Positions 54,417-64,000 of a DNA stretch of 64,000 nucleotides are shown in pieces; positions within the stretch are counted from its first letter, which is position 1; every line of letters begins with the position of its first letter. The DNA comes from Rubellimicrobium rubrum (lineage in GTDB: Bacteria; Pseudomonadota; Alphaproteobacteria; Rhodobacterales; Rhodobacteraceae), in contig NZ_VDFU01000008.1 of assembly GCF_006152115.1 (NCBI RefSeq), positions 62,001 through 126,000 on the forward strand, written 5' to 3'. The position numbers were made by a program, and so were the translations under genes. A model generated the notes under the pieces. It did not search any database. It saw only the letters and a program-made list of their open reading frames with translations, and was not told the origin of the DNA.

Positions 54417-55271
54417 ATGACCACTGCATCGGCTGGCAACGCCGCACAGGCGGAGTACTGGAGTTCCCCCTCGGGACGGCTCTGGATCGATCACGAGGCG
54501 GCGCTCGACGCTACGCTCGAACCCGCGCTTGCCGTCCTCATGGAAGCTGCCGCGCCCCACCGGGGCGAGGAGGTGCTCGATGTCGGTTGCGGCACCGGGG
54601 CCAGCACGCTGCGTCTGGCAGAACTGGTCGGAGCCGGGCATGTGACGGCCCTGGACATCGCAGAGCCGTTGCTGGCGCGGGCGCGTGAACGGGCCGAGCG
54701 GGCCGGGCATGGCTCCATCCGGTTCCTGCGGGCCGACGCGCAGACCCACGACCTCGGCCCGGGCCGTTTCGACCTCATCCTGTCGCGGTTCGGAGTCATG
54801 TTCTTCGAGGACACGGTGGCAGCCTTCAGGAACCTTGGCCGCGTGCTGAGGCCCGGAGGGAGGATCGCCGTCGTGGCCTGGGCCGGAGTGGAGCAGAACC
54901 CCTGGTTCCTGATCCCGCAGGCCGCCGCCGTCGAAAGGCTCGGGAGTCCCCCGGCAATTGAACCGGGGGCCCCGGGACCCCTCGCCTTCGCCGACCGGGA
55001 TCACGTCGTCGCGCTCCTGCGCGCGGCCGGGCTCACGGATGTCCGGAGCCAGGAGCGCCACGTCATGCTGACCCCGCCCGGCGATGTTCAGAGCGTGGCC
55101 CGCCTCACCAGTCGAGTGGGCCCGGCCGCGCGGATCCTGAGACTCCGGGAAGGCAGCGGGGATGATGTAGCGGCCATCGAGAGCGCGGTGGCCGAGCGCC
55201 TAGGCGGTTTCGAGAGCGGTGGAACAGTGCGCGTTCCGGCCACGCTCAACCTGTTTCTTGCTTCGGCGTGA
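54417..55271 (+). CDS. Class I SAM-dependent methyltransferase
   Basis: A 284-residue methyltransferase of the UbiE/Coq5-like group: EEVLDVGCGTGASTLRLAEL is a textbook SAM motif I (residues about 48-67), ALDIAEPLLARARERAERAG motif II, and FDLILSRFGVMFFEDTVAAF with LRPGGRIAVVAW the later motifs. A lead sequence of NAAQAEYWSSPSGRLWIDHE precedes it, common in uncharacterised methyltransferases. A strong ribosome site (GAGAGGAGG) lies eight bases before the ATG at 54417. The acceptor is unknown; it is not obviously linked to prs. Confidence 0.88.
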   Translation: MTTASAGNAAQAEYWSSPSGRLWIDHEAALDATLEPALAVLMEAAAPHRGEEVLDVGCGTGASTLRLAELVGAGHVTALDIAEPLLARARERAERAGHGSIRFLRADAQTHDLGPGRFDLILSRFGVMFFEDTVAAFRNLGRVLRPGGRIAVVAWAGVEQNPWFLIPQAAAVERLGSPPAIEPGAPGPLAFADRDHVVALLRAAGLTDVRSQERHVMLTPPGDVQSVARLTSRVGPAARILRLREGSGDDVAAIESAVAERLGGFESGGTVRVPATLNLFLASA

Positions 55272-55292
55272 TGCCTGACCATCGCCAAATGG

Positions 55293-55318
55293 AAAAGGCC
55301 CGGCATCGCTGCCGGGCC
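55293..55318 (-). terminator. Rho-independent terminator of the atp operon
   Basis: GGCCCGGCA/TGCCGGGCC is a perfect 9-bp stem with a TCGC loop at 55297-55318. On the minus strand TTTTCC follows. It lies 25 bases after the atpC stop and faces the methyltransferase end. Confidence 0.85.
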
Positions 55319-55343
55319 CCATAGGATTGGGATGCAACCGAGG

Positions 55344-55745
55344 TCAGCGGGTGCCGATCGCCTCGACATCGGCCAGCGCCTTGGCGGCTTCGTCCACGCG
55401 GCTCGAGTCGCCGGCACCCTGTGCAGTCACGACCGCCTCGCGGGCTTCGGCGACCATGCGAGCGTGCACGTCGGCCGTCACTTCGGCGCGTGGCAGGGCC
55501 TGCTCGGCCAGGACCGACACGTTCGTCGCCGTGATCTCGGCGAAGCCGCCAGAGACCACGAACTCCTCGGTGCCGCCGGTGTGGAGCACCCGCAGGATGC
55601 CGGGCCGCAGCGTGGTGATGGTGGGGACATGCCCCGCCATCGCCGTAAGATCCCCGTCCGTTCCGGGGATCTGCACCTCGCGGGCCGTGACGGAGGATAG
55701 CCTCCGCTCCGGGCTCACGAGGTCGAACTGGAGCGTGTCCGCCAT
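55344..55745 (-). CDS. atpC: ATP synthase F1 subunit epsilon
   Basis: A 133-residue epsilon subunit, part of the central stalk that couples proton flow to catalysis. The N-terminal beta-sandwich begins [24 protein letters not shown] and includes [20 protein letters not shown]. The C-terminal helical part is short and lacks some of the inhibitory helix residues of E. coli epsilon, as is common in alphaproteobacteria where AtpIF1-like zeta takes over inhibition. It is the last gene of atpHAGDC, 4 bases after atpD. Confidence 0.95.
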   Translation of the reverse strand: MADTLQFDLVSPERRLSSVTAREVQIPGTDGDLTAMAGHVPTITTLRPGILRVLHTGGTEEFVVSGGFAEITATNVSVLAEQALPRAEVTADVHARMVAEAREAVVTAQGAGDSSRVDEAAKALADVEAIGTR

Positions 55746-55749
55746 CTGA

Positions 55750-57267
<1,518 letters not shown>

Positions 57268-58134
57268 TTAGACCGCCTCCGCCCCCGAGATGATCTCGAT
57301 GAGCTCCTTGGTGATCGCGGCCTGCCGGCTCCGGTTGTACTGGATCGTCAGCCTATCGATCATGTCGCCCGCATTGCGGGTGGCGTTGTCCATGGCCGAC
57401 ATCCGCGCGCCCTGTTCCGAGGCCGCGTTCTCGAGGAGGGCCGCGAAGATCTGCGTGGCCACGCCGCGAGGCAGCAGGTCGGCCAGGATGGCCTCCTCGC
57501 CGGGCTCGTAGTCGTAGTTCGCGGACGCGCCCGTGTCCTCGAAGGTCGCGGGGATCACCTGCCGCGCCGTCGGGATCTGGGAGATCACCGACTGGAAGCG
57601 GTTGTAGAAGATCGTCGCGACGTCGAACTCACCGGCTTCGAAGCGGGCGATGATGTCGCGGGCGATGCGCTGACCGATGGCGTAGCCCAGCCGACGCTCG
57701 GCCGAGAGGTCCACATGGGCGATGAAGTACTGGCCCAGGTCGCGCCGCAGCGCGTCCCGGCCCTTCTTGCCGACGGTGACGATCTTGATCGTCTTGCCGG
57801 CCGCCAGGAGCCGCTGGGCTTCCAGGCGCGCCATCCGCGAGATGGACGAGTTGAACGCGCCGCAAAGCCCCCGCTCCGAGGTCATGACGACCAGCAGGTG
57901 CACCTGGTCGCGCCCCGTCCCGGCCAGAAGCGCCGGTGCGGCGGGCGATCCCGCCGTGCCGCCCGCGAGTCCCGCCATCACGGCGTTGAACCGTTCGGTG
58001 TAGGGACGCGCCGCTTCCGCCGCGTCCTGGGCACGGCGGAGCTTGGCCGCCGCGACCATCTGCATGGCCTTGGTGATCTTCCGTGTGGATTTCACCGAGG
58101 CGATGCGGTTCTTCAGGTCCTTTAGGCTGGGCAT
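57268..58134 (-). CDS. atpG: ATP synthase F1 subunit gamma
   Basis: A 288-residue gamma subunit, the rotating shaft inside the alpha3-beta3 ring. The N-terminal helix [20 protein letters not shown] and [20 protein letters not shown], the central [15 protein letters not shown] and the C-terminal signature [34 protein letters not shown] are all intact. It starts 14 bases after the atpA stop. Confidence 0.97.
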   Translation of the reverse strand: MPSLKDLKNRIASVKSTRKITKAMQMVAAAKLRRAQDAAEAARPYTERFNAVMAGLAGGTAGSPAAPALLAGTGRDQVHLLVVMTSERGLCGAFNSSISRMARLEAQRLLAAGKTIKIVTVGKKGRDALRRDLGQYFIAHVDLSAERRLGYAIGQRIARDIIARFEAGEFDVATIFYNRFQSVISQIPTARQVIPATFEDTGASANYDYEPGEEAILADLLPRGVATQIFAALLENAASEQGARMSAMDNATRNAGDMIDRLTIQYNRSRQAAITKELIEIISGAEAV

Positions 58135-58148
58135 CCCCTATCCCACCC

Positions 58149-59687
58149 TTATGCGAAGTCGCGGGCGTATTCGTCGAGGGCCCCACGGATGGCCTTCTCG
58201 GCGTCGCCGGCGATCTTCGGATCCTGCGTCGTGAGCATGTCGAGCACGTCACGGCGACGGTTCCGCAGGTGGCTGAGCAGCCCCGCTTCCCAACGGCCGA
58301 CCTGGTTCACTGGAACCTTGTCCAGATAGCCCTTAGTGCCCGCATAGATGACGCAGACGATCTCGGCGTTGGTCAACGGCGAGTACTGCGGCTGCTTCAT
58401 CAGCTCGGTCAGGCGCGCACCACGGTTCAGCAGCTGCTGGGTGGACGCGTCGAGGTCCGAGCCGAACTGCGCGAAGGCGGCCATCTCGCGGTACTGCGCG
58501 AGTTCCAGCTTCACGGGACCGGCCACGGACTTCATCGCCTTGGTCTGGGCCGAGGAGCCCACACGCGACACCGACAGGCCCGTGTTCACGGCCGGACGGA
58601 TGCCCTGGTAGAACAGCTCGGATTCAAGGAAGATCTGGCCGTCGGTGATCGAGATCACGTTGGTCGGGATGTAGGCCGAGATGTCGCCGGCCTGCGTTTC
58701 CACGATGGGAAGCGCGGTCAGCGAACCCGAGCCGTTGTCCTCGTTCAGCTTGGCCGAACGCTCCAGCAGGCGGGAGTGGAGGTAGAACACGTCGCCCGGG
58801 TAGGCTTCGCGTCCCGGCGGACGGCGCAGCAGCAGCGACATCTGGCGGTAGGCCACGGCCTGCTTCGAGAGGTCGTCATAGATGATGAGCGCGTGGCGGC
58901 CGTTGTCGCGGAAGTACTCCGCCATGGCAGTCGCGGCGTAGGGCGCCAGGAACTGCATGGGCGCGGGGTCGGAGGCGGTCGCGGCGACCACGACGGTGTA
59001 GGCGAAGGCACCCGACTCCTCGAGGCGGCGGACAAGCTGCGCCACGGTCGAGCGCTTCTGGCCCACGGCGACGTAGACGCAGTAGAGCTTCTTGCTCTCG
59101 TCGGCGCCGGCGGCCTCGTTGTAGACCTTCTGGTTGATGATCGCGTCGAGCGCGATGGCCGACTTACCGGTCTGGCGGTCGCCGATGATGAGCTCGCGCT
59201 GGCCGCGGCCGATCGGGATCATCGCGTCCACGGACTTGAGGCCCGTGGCCATCGGCTCGTGCACCGACTTGCGCGGAATGATGCCAGGGGCCTTGACGTC
59301 AGCCACGCGGCGCTCGGCGAAGGCGATCGGACCCTTGCCGTCGATGGGGTTGCCCAGCGCGTCCACGACGCGGCCCAGGAGGGCGTCGCCGGCGGGCACG
59401 TCCACGATGGACTGGGTGCGCTTGACGGTGTCGCCTTCCTTGATGTCCCGGTCCGAGCCGAAGATCACGCAACCGACGTTGTCGGTCTCAAGGTTGAGTG
59501 CCATCCCCATGATGCCGCCGGGGAATTCGACCATCTCGCCGGCCTGGATGTTGTCCAGGCCGTAGATGCGGGCGATGCCGTCGCCGACGGAGAGCACGGT
59601 GCCCACCTCGGCCACCTCGGCTTCACGGCCGAAGTTTCTGATCTGGTCCCGAAGGATCGCCGAAATCTCGGCCGCTTGGATCGCCAT
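58149..59687 (-). CDS. atpA: ATP synthase F1 subunit alpha
   Basis: A 512-residue non-catalytic alpha subunit. [20 protein letters not shown] begins it; the nucleotide-binding P-loop is [15 protein letters not shown] (near residue 170); and [38 protein letters not shown] and the usual C-terminus follow. The ATG at 59687 was chosen because it gives the family's normal MAIQAAE start. It overlaps the atpH stop (TGATG); a Met one codon upstream is possible. Confidence 0.98.
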   Translation of the reverse strand: MAIQAAEISAILRDQIRNFGREAEVAEVGTVLSVGDGIARIYGLDNIQAGEMVEFPGGIMGMALNLETDNVGCVIFGSDRDIKEGDTVKRTQSIVDVPAGDALLGRVVDALGNPIDGKGPIAFAERRVADVKAPGIIPRKSVHEPMATGLKSVDAMIPIGRGQRELIIGDRQTGKSAIALDAIINQKVYNEAAGADESKKLYCVYVAVGQKRSTVAQLVRRLEESGAFAYTVVVAATASDPAPMQFLAPYAATAMAEYFRDNGRHALIIYDDLSKQAVAYRQMSLLLRRPPGREAYPGDVFYLHSRLLERSAKLNEDNGSGSLTALPIVETQAGDISAYIPTNVISITDGQIFLESELFYQGIRPAVNTGLSVSRVGSSAQTKAMKSVAGPVKLELAQYREMAAFAQFGSDLDASTQQLLNRGARLTELMKQPQYSPLTNAEIVCVIYAGTKGYLDKVPVNQVGRWEAGLLSHLRNRRRDVLDMLTTQDPKIAGDAEKAIRGALDEYARDFA

Positions 59688-60247
59688 CATCCCACCTCTT
59701 TCATCATGTTCTGCAACCGGCCGAGCTTTGCGCGGATCGATGTATCGATCATGCGCGAGCCCACCCGAACGACGAGGCCGCCGATCAGCGACTCGTCGAC
59801 TTGTGTCCGTAGTCTGATGCGCTTGCCTTCGCGGGCCGCGAGCATCTCTCCCAGGTTCCGCTCCTGCTCGGGCGTGAGAGGCTGGGCCGAGATGACTTCG
59901 GCCGTGACCTCGCCCCGGGCCTGGCTCAGCCGCTCCCGAAGGACGGCGACCAGTTGGGGCAGCACGAACAGGCGGCGTTTTTGGGCCATGAGGCCAAGCA
60001 CGTTGCGCATCACCGGCGTCAGGGCCATGCGCCCCGCGACCGCGTCCATCGCCGCGCCCTGCTCCTCTCGGGAATAGATGGGCGACGAGATCAGCGACCG
60101 CAAGTCGGCGCTGTCCGAAAGCGCCGCCTCGAGCGCATTGATGTCGGCTTCCACGCCGTCCAGCATCCCCTCCTCGCGCGCGAGGTCGAAGACGGCCTGG
60201 GCATAGCGGCTGGCGATGCCGGTCGAGATCGAAGCTGGTTCGGACAC
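59687..60247 (-). CDS. atpH: ATP synthase F1 subunit delta
   Basis: A 186-residue delta subunit that links F1 to the peripheral stalk. [24 protein letters not shown] is the typical N-terminus; the helical domain includes [20 protein letters not shown]; the C-terminal [28 protein letters not shown] is highly conserved. The GTG at 60247 was chosen; another GTG two codons upstream is possible. It is the first gene of atpHAGDC. The Fo genes (atpIBEF) are not here, which matches their separate operon in alphaproteobacteria. Confidence 0.95.
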   Translation of the reverse strand: MSEPASISTGIASRYAQAVFDLAREEGMLDGVEADINALEAALSDSADLRSLISSPIYSREEQGAAMDAVAGRMALTPVMRNVLGLMAQKRRLFVLPQLVAVLRERLSQARGEVTAEVISAQPLTPEQERNLGEMLAAREGKRIRLRTQVDESLIGGLVVRVGSRMIDTSIRAKLGRLQNMMKEVG

Positions 60248-60415
60248 GTCCACCCTTCCGTTTGTCGATGGCCCCCGTCCGCCCTGTCGCAGAGATCCTG
60301 CGCCAAGCGTCCGCCCGGAGCCCGGCTCCGGCGGAGGCGTTCATTCGTGGGCGCGTCTAGCAGACCGATCCTGCGCTCGCAACGGCTTGGAAAGGGTTTT
60401 CGCTGACCACCCGGC

Positions 60416-60438
60416 CCCCTGCGACCTTGGTCGCGGGG
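60416..60438 (-). repeat. Hairpin between the methyltransferase and atpH
   Basis: CCCC, one bulged T, GCGAC / GTCGC, GGGG form a stem of nine pairs around CTTG. It lies 12 bases beyond the methyltransferase stop. It may act as a terminator for that gene, although the T-run is displaced. The rest of 60254-60449 must hold the atp operon promoter; I see no convincing -35/-10 pair. Confidence 0.4.
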
Positions 60439-60449
60439 CGTGCCGGACC

Positions 60450-61202
60450 TCAAGATGAGGGGAGGCGGCCGACCGGCGCCGGCATGCCTTGAGGGATCGC
60501 GATGGGGCGCCGCACCGCTTCGGTCAGGCCGGGCCGGGTGGGGTTCGCGACCTGCTTGGACGCTTCGACCATCAGCACGCCCCCGGCGGCGAGGGCCGGC
60601 ATGCGGCGGCCCGCCTGCTCCATGACGCCGCCGACGCGCCGCCAGATCCGCTTGGTCGAAGGCGGCTGGTACAGGGTCGAGTGCCCCCGCTCGATGGTGA
60701 AGCGGTGACGGCGCAGCACCACCTCGAGCTGGCCCATGGTATAGGGGCGGCCGTAGCCGAACGGCGTGGCATCCGTCCGGGACCAGAGCCCCGCCCGGTT
60801 CGGCACCACGAAGACCGCCCTCCCCCCTGGTCCCAGAACGCGCCAGCATTCCTCGAGAAGGGCGGCGGGATGCTCGCTCACCTCCAGGCCGTGCATGACC
60901 ACGAGCTTGTCCACAAAGCCCGTTGAGATGGGCCACAGGGTTTCCTCGCACAGGAGCGAGATGTTGGGCTGCCCGGCGGGCCAGGGCATGACGCCCTGTG
61001 GTCCCGGCATGAGGCCGATGACGCGCCGCGCCTGCGGGAGATAAGGCCGCAGCAAAGGAACCGCGAAACCGTAGCCCGCGACCGCCTGCCCCTTGGCCTC
61101 GGGCCAGAGCCCTATCAGCTCGTCGCGAATGACCCGCTGGGCCGCACGCCCCAGGGCGCTGCGGTAATAGAAGTCGCGAAGCTCGGTAACGTCTAGATGC
61201 AT
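60450..61202 (-). CDS. SAM-dependent methyltransferase-like protein next to gloB
   Basis: A 250-residue Methyltransf_11-type protein. [20 protein letters not shown] begins it; [20 protein letters not shown] takes the place of SAM motif I (with a degenerate G-x-G); [36 protein letters not shown] is the conserved downstream region. Homologues sit divergent to or beside gloB throughout Rhodobacteraceae, as here. The substrate is unknown. The ATG at 61202 is 75 bases from the gloB start on the other strand. Confidence 0.83.
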   Translation of the reverse strand: MHLDVTELRDFYYRSALGRAAQRVIRDELIGLWPEAKGQAVAGYGFAVPLLRPYLPQARRVIGLMPGPQGVMPWPAGQPNISLLCEETLWPISTGFVDKLVVMHGLEVSEHPAALLEECWRVLGPGGRAVFVVPNRAGLWSRTDATPFGYGRPYTMGQLEVVLRRHRFTIERGHSTLYQPPSTKRIWRRVGGVMEQAGRRMPALAAGGVLMVEASKQVANPTRPGLTEAVRRPIAIPQGMPAPVGRLPSS

Positions 61203-61277
61203 GCGACGGGTTGCATTGCGGGTAGGCCTTTGCCCGGGCAGGATGCCCCGACCATATCAAGAGAAGGCAGCCCCGCC

Positions 61278-62054
61278 ATGCCCGACAACGACGCCCCCCT
61301 GACGCTCGTCACCGTGCCGTGCCTCCAGGACAACTATGCCTTCCTGCTGCACGACGAGGCCACGGGCGAGACCGCGCTCGTGGATGCGCCCGAGGCCGCG
61401 CCGATCAGGGCCGAGCTCGACAGGCGCGGCTGGACCCTGAGCGACATTCTGATCACTCATCACCACGACGACCACATTCAGGCGGTGGATGCGCTGCGCG
61501 GGGGTGCTCGCGTGATCGGAGCCCGCGCGGATGCGCACCGGCTGCCAAGGCTGGATCTCGAGGTCTCGCCCGGCGACAGCGTCACGGCCTGCGGCGAGGC
61601 CGCTCAGGTCATCGACGTGTCCGGCCATACGGTGGGGCATGTGGCCTTCCATTTCCCCCGTTCGAAGATGGTCTTCACCGCCGATAGCCTGATGGCGCTG
61701 GGCTGCGGGCGGCTCTTCGAGGGAACGGCGCCCATGATGTGGGACTCGCTCCTGCGGCTTCGTGCGCTGCCGCCCGACACCACGGTCTGCTCCGGCCATG
61801 AGTACACGACGGGCAACGCGCGCTTCGCCCTGTCGATCGACGGAGAGAACGCGGCGCTCCAGGCCCGGGCCGAGGCGATCCGCCAGGCGCGCGAGCGGGG
61901 CGAACCCACCGTGCCGTCTCTGCTTTCGGAGGAGATCGCCACCAACCTCTTCTTGCGCGCGGACGACCCCGTTCTTAAGTCCGCGATGGGAATGCGGGAC
62001 CGCTCCGACGCCGAGGTGTTCGGCGCGATCCGCTCCGCGAAGGACAGGTTCTGA
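61278..62054 (+). CDS. gloB: Hydroxyacylglutathione hydrolase (glyoxalase II)
   Basis: A 258-residue metallo-beta-lactamase-fold enzyme that hydrolyses S-lactoylglutathione to lactate, completing methylglyoxal detoxification. The di-metal site motif THHHDDHI (THxHxDH) is intact, with further ligands in SGHTVGHVAFHFP, VFTADSLMALGCGRLFEG and CSGHEYTTGNARFALSI. The C-terminal HAGH domain (about residues 170-258) carries the glutathione-binding region. The ATG at 61278 is the Met before the conserved LVTVPCLQDNYAFLL. Confidence 0.96.
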   Translation: MPDNDAPLTLVTVPCLQDNYAFLLHDEATGETALVDAPEAAPIRAELDRRGWTLSDILITHHHDDHIQAVDALRGGARVIGARADAHRLPRLDLEVSPGDSVTACGEAAQVIDVSGHTVGHVAFHFPRSKMVFTADSLMALGCGRLFEGTAPMMWDSLLRLRALPPDTTVCSGHEYTTGNARFALSIDGENAALQARAEAIRQARERGEPTVPSLLSEEIATNLFLRADDPVLKSAMGMRDRSDAEVFGAIRSAKDRF

Positions 62055-62174
62055 GTGCGCCTAACGAACAGGCGCTTTCCGTGTCGCCTGTCCCTCTCCG
62101 GACCGCTTCGGCGTCGCTGACGCGGCGTCGGACCCTTACCCATGGGATCGTGATCGGCCTGCATAAAAAAACCG

Positions 62175-62202
62175 CTTGAAGCGCGGGCGCAAACACCGAT
62201 CT
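62175..62202 (+). promoter_or_regulatory. Sigma-32 (RpoH)-like promoter of clpA
   Basis: CTTG (62175-62178, within CTTGAA), 17 bases, then CCGATCT (62196-62202) matches the alphaproteobacterial heat-shock pattern CTTG-N17-CYTATNT at all but one position. It lies 68 bases upstream of the clpA GTG start. An A7 run just before it (about 62164-62171) may act as an upstream element. Confidence 0.6.
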
Positions 62203-62270
62203 TTAAACCCAAGAGGCCCAAGGTCGCGTGGGGCAAGTCCCCTAACGGCCCCCGACAGAGGAGCACGCAA

Positions 62271-64000
62271 GTGCCGTCTTTCTCGACCACTCTCGAGCAG
62301 TCCATCCATGCCGCGCTTGCCATCGCGAACAGCAAGCGTCATGAACTCGCCACCCTCGAACACCTGCTCCTCGCCCTCATCGACGAGCCCGACGCGGCAC
62401 GCGTCATGCGCGCTTGCTCGGTCGATCTGAAAGAGTTGCGGAAGAACCTCGAGGATTTCATCGACGACGACCTGTCCACTTTGGTCACCGACGTCGAGGG
62501 GTCCGAGGCCGTGCCCACCGCGGCGTTCCAGCGCGTCATCCAGCGGGCGGCCATCCACGTCCAGTCCTCGGGCCGCACCGAGGTCACGGGCGCGAACGTG
62601 CTGGTCGCGATCTTCGCGGAGCGTGAATCCAACGCCGCCTACTTCCTGCAAGAGCAGGACATGACCCGCTATGACGCCGTGAACTTCATCGCGCATGGCG
62701 TGGCCAAGGATCCCGCCTTTGGCGAGTCCCGTCCCGTCACGGGCGCCAGCTCCTCCTCGTCCAAGAACGAGGAGCACGACAAGTCCGAGTCCGCCGACGA
62801 CAAGGAGAGCGCCCTGGCCAAGTATTGCGTCGATCTGAACACCAAGTCCCGCAAGGGCGACGTGGACCCGCTCATCGGCCGCGAGCTGGAGGTGGAGCGC
62901 TGCATCCAAGTCCTCTGCCGCCGCCGCAAGAACAACCCGCTCCTGGTCGGTGATCCCGGCGTGGGCAAGACCGCCATCGCCGAGGGCCTCGCCTGGAAGA
63001 TCGTCAATGGCGAGGTTCCGGACGTGCTCGCGGGCGCGACCATCTTCTCGCTCGACATGGGCGCGCTGCTGGCCGGGACGCGCTATCGCGGCGACTTCGA
63101 GGAGCGGCTCAAGGCCGTCGTCAGCGAGCTGGAGCAGCATCCCGACGCGGTTCTGTTCATCGACGAGATCCACACCGTGATCGGCGCGGGGGCAACCTCC
63201 GGCGGCGCGATGGATGCCTCCAACCTGCTCAAGCCCGCGCTCCAGGGCGGCAAGCTGCGCTGCATGGGCTCGACCACCTACAAGGAGTTCCGCCAGCACT
63301 TCGAGAAAGACCGCGCCCTGTCGCGGCGCTTCCAGAAGATCGACGTGAACGAGCCTTCGGTGGAAGATACCGTGAAAATCCTCACGGGCCTCAAGCCCTA
63401 CTTCGAGGAACATCACCACATCAAGTACACCTCCGACGCGATCCGGATCGCGGTGGAGCTGTCGGCCCGCTACATCAATGACCGCAAGCTGCCCGACAAG
63501 GCGATCGACGTGATCGACGAAGCCGGGGCCGCCCAGCACCTGATGCCGTCCAGCAAGCGCCGCAAGACCATCGGCGCCAAGGAGATCGAGGCCGTCGTGG
63601 CCAAGATCGCCCGCATCCCGCCCAAGAACGTCTCCAAGGACGATGCAGAGGTTCTCAAGGACCTCGAAGGCGCCCTGAAGCGGGTGGTGTTCGGGCAGGA
63701 CGATGCCATCGTGGCGCTGTCCTCGGCCATCAAGCTGGCCCGCGCCGGCCTGCGCGAGCCCGAGAAGCCCATCGGCAACTACCTGTTCGCCGGCCCCACC
63801 GGCGTCGGCAAGACCGAGGTGGCCAAGCAGCTCGCCGACACGCTCGGCGTGGAACTCCTGCGCTTCGACATGTCCGAGTACATGGAGAAGCACGCGGTGT
63901 CGCGGCTGATCGGGGCGCCTCCGGGCTATGTCGGCTTCGACCAGGGCGGGATGCTCACGGACGGGGTGGACCAGCACCCGCACTGCGTGCTCCTCCTCGA
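62271..64000 (+). CDS. clpA: ATP-dependent Clp protease ATP-binding subunit ClpA (3' partial)
   Basis: About 576 codons are in the window; the gene continues past the end. The start is a GTG at 62271, with GAGGAGCACGCAA upstream. The N-domain ([36 protein letters not shown]) is followed by an acidic Ser/Lys/Glu linker, then AAA+ domain 1 (Walker [14 protein letters not shown], Walker [16 protein letters not shown]), and the start of AAA+ domain 2 (Walker [15 protein letters not shown]). The absence of the long ClpB middle coiled coil identifies ClpA. It unfolds proteins for ClpP, with ClpS delivering N-end-rule clients; clpS is not immediately upstream. A heat-shock-type promoter precedes it. 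Confidence 0.96.
   Translation, partial: MPSFSTTLEQSIHAALAIANSKRHELATLEHLLLALIDEPDAARVMRACSVDLKELRKNLEDFIDDDLSTLVTDVEGSEAVPTAAFQRVIQRAAIHVQSSGRTEVTGANVLVAIFAERESNAAYFLQEQDMTRYDAVNFIAHGVAKDPAFGESRPVTGASSSSSKNEEHDKSESADDKESALAKYCVDLNTKSRKGDVDPLIGRELEVERCIQVLCRRRKNNPLLVGDPGVGKTAIAEGLAWKIVNGEVPDVLAGATIFSLDMGALLAGTRYRGDFEERLKAVVSELEQHPDAVLFIDEIHTVIGAGATSGGAMDASNLLKPALQGGKLRCMGSTTYKEFRQHFEKDRALSRRFQKIDVNEPSVEDTVKILTGLKPYFEEHHHIKYTSDAIRIAVELSARYINDRKLPDKAIDVIDEAGAAQHLMPSSKRRKTIGAKEIEAVVAKIARIPPKNVSKDDAEVLKDLEGALKRVVFGQDDAIVALSSAIKLARAGLREPEKPIGNYLFAGPTGVGKTEVAKQLADTLGVELLRFDMSEYMEKHAVSRLIGAPPGYVGFDQGGMLTDGVDQHPHCVLLL

Overview
The window is a high-GC (roughly two-thirds G+C), almost wholly coding stretch of an alphaproteobacterial chromosome. 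The family is most likely Rhodobacteraceae/Roseobacteraceae. Evidence for this is the GcrA cell-cycle regulator, a PleD-type diguanylate cyclase, DUF1467, DUF1150 and DUF3572 proteins, a fused ATP sulfurylase/APS kinase, a split ATP synthase operon in the order atpHAGDC, the lgt-midA-pgeF cluster, and a CIRCE-controlled groESL. I found no rRNA, tRNA, CRISPR array, integrase or transposase. Apart from one decayed patch (about 5.4-8.2 kb) it reads as ordinary core genome.

Layout. 0-5.3 kb: the end of a 2-hydroxyacid dehydrogenase, a GNAT acetyltransferase with gcrA, then the zinc-uptake locus (zur-znuC-znuB divergent from znuA, with three palindromic Zur-type boxes between them) and a secreted fasciclin protein. 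5.4-8.2 kb: an acyltransferase and an MttB-type trimethylamine/betaine methyltransferase, both broken by frameshifts. 8.3-17.1 kb: a HAD phosphatase, DUF3572, PleD-like cyclase, hemolysin III, M48 lipoprotein, nitroreductase, EI24/CysZ-like protein, DUF1467, methylmalonyl-CoA epimerase, a response regulator and small membrane proteins. 17.4-26.1 kb: aspS, pabC-pabB, an amino-acid permease and carB. 26.0-28.0 kb: three poorly known envelope or secreted proteins. 28.1-34.7 kb: tdk, the proC-csaA-dehydrogenase operon, YbjN, UbiK and lgt-midA-pgeF.

34.7-43.7 kb: a hairpin-rich intergenic region, a Hint-domain protein, an Lrp regulator divergent from trxB, sat-cysC, cytochrome b561, hsp20-DUF1150, DUF465-purE-purK and a NUDIX/GNAT pair. 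43.8-47.6 kb: groESL, preceded by a gene for a 519-residue Gly/Ser/Tyr/Gln-rich, prion-like protein with a BON domain; a perfect GGAAC-N16-CGTT general-stress promoter match lies upstream of it. 48.3-55.3 kb: ppaC, a HAD protein, a methyltransferase, ribF, a YcgN-like protein, threonine aldolase, prs and another methyltransferase. 55.3-60.3 kb: atpHAGDC. 60.4-64 kb: a methyltransferase divergent from gloB, and clpA running off the end.

Stress genes are well represented: groESL, hsp20 and clpA each have a recognisable promoter candidate (sigma-32-like for hsp20 and clpA; housekeeping or sigma-32-like with CIRCE for groES). The BON/low-complexity protein adds a possible general-stress component. 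It is the most unusual object in the window. No clearly new multi-gene system was identified.
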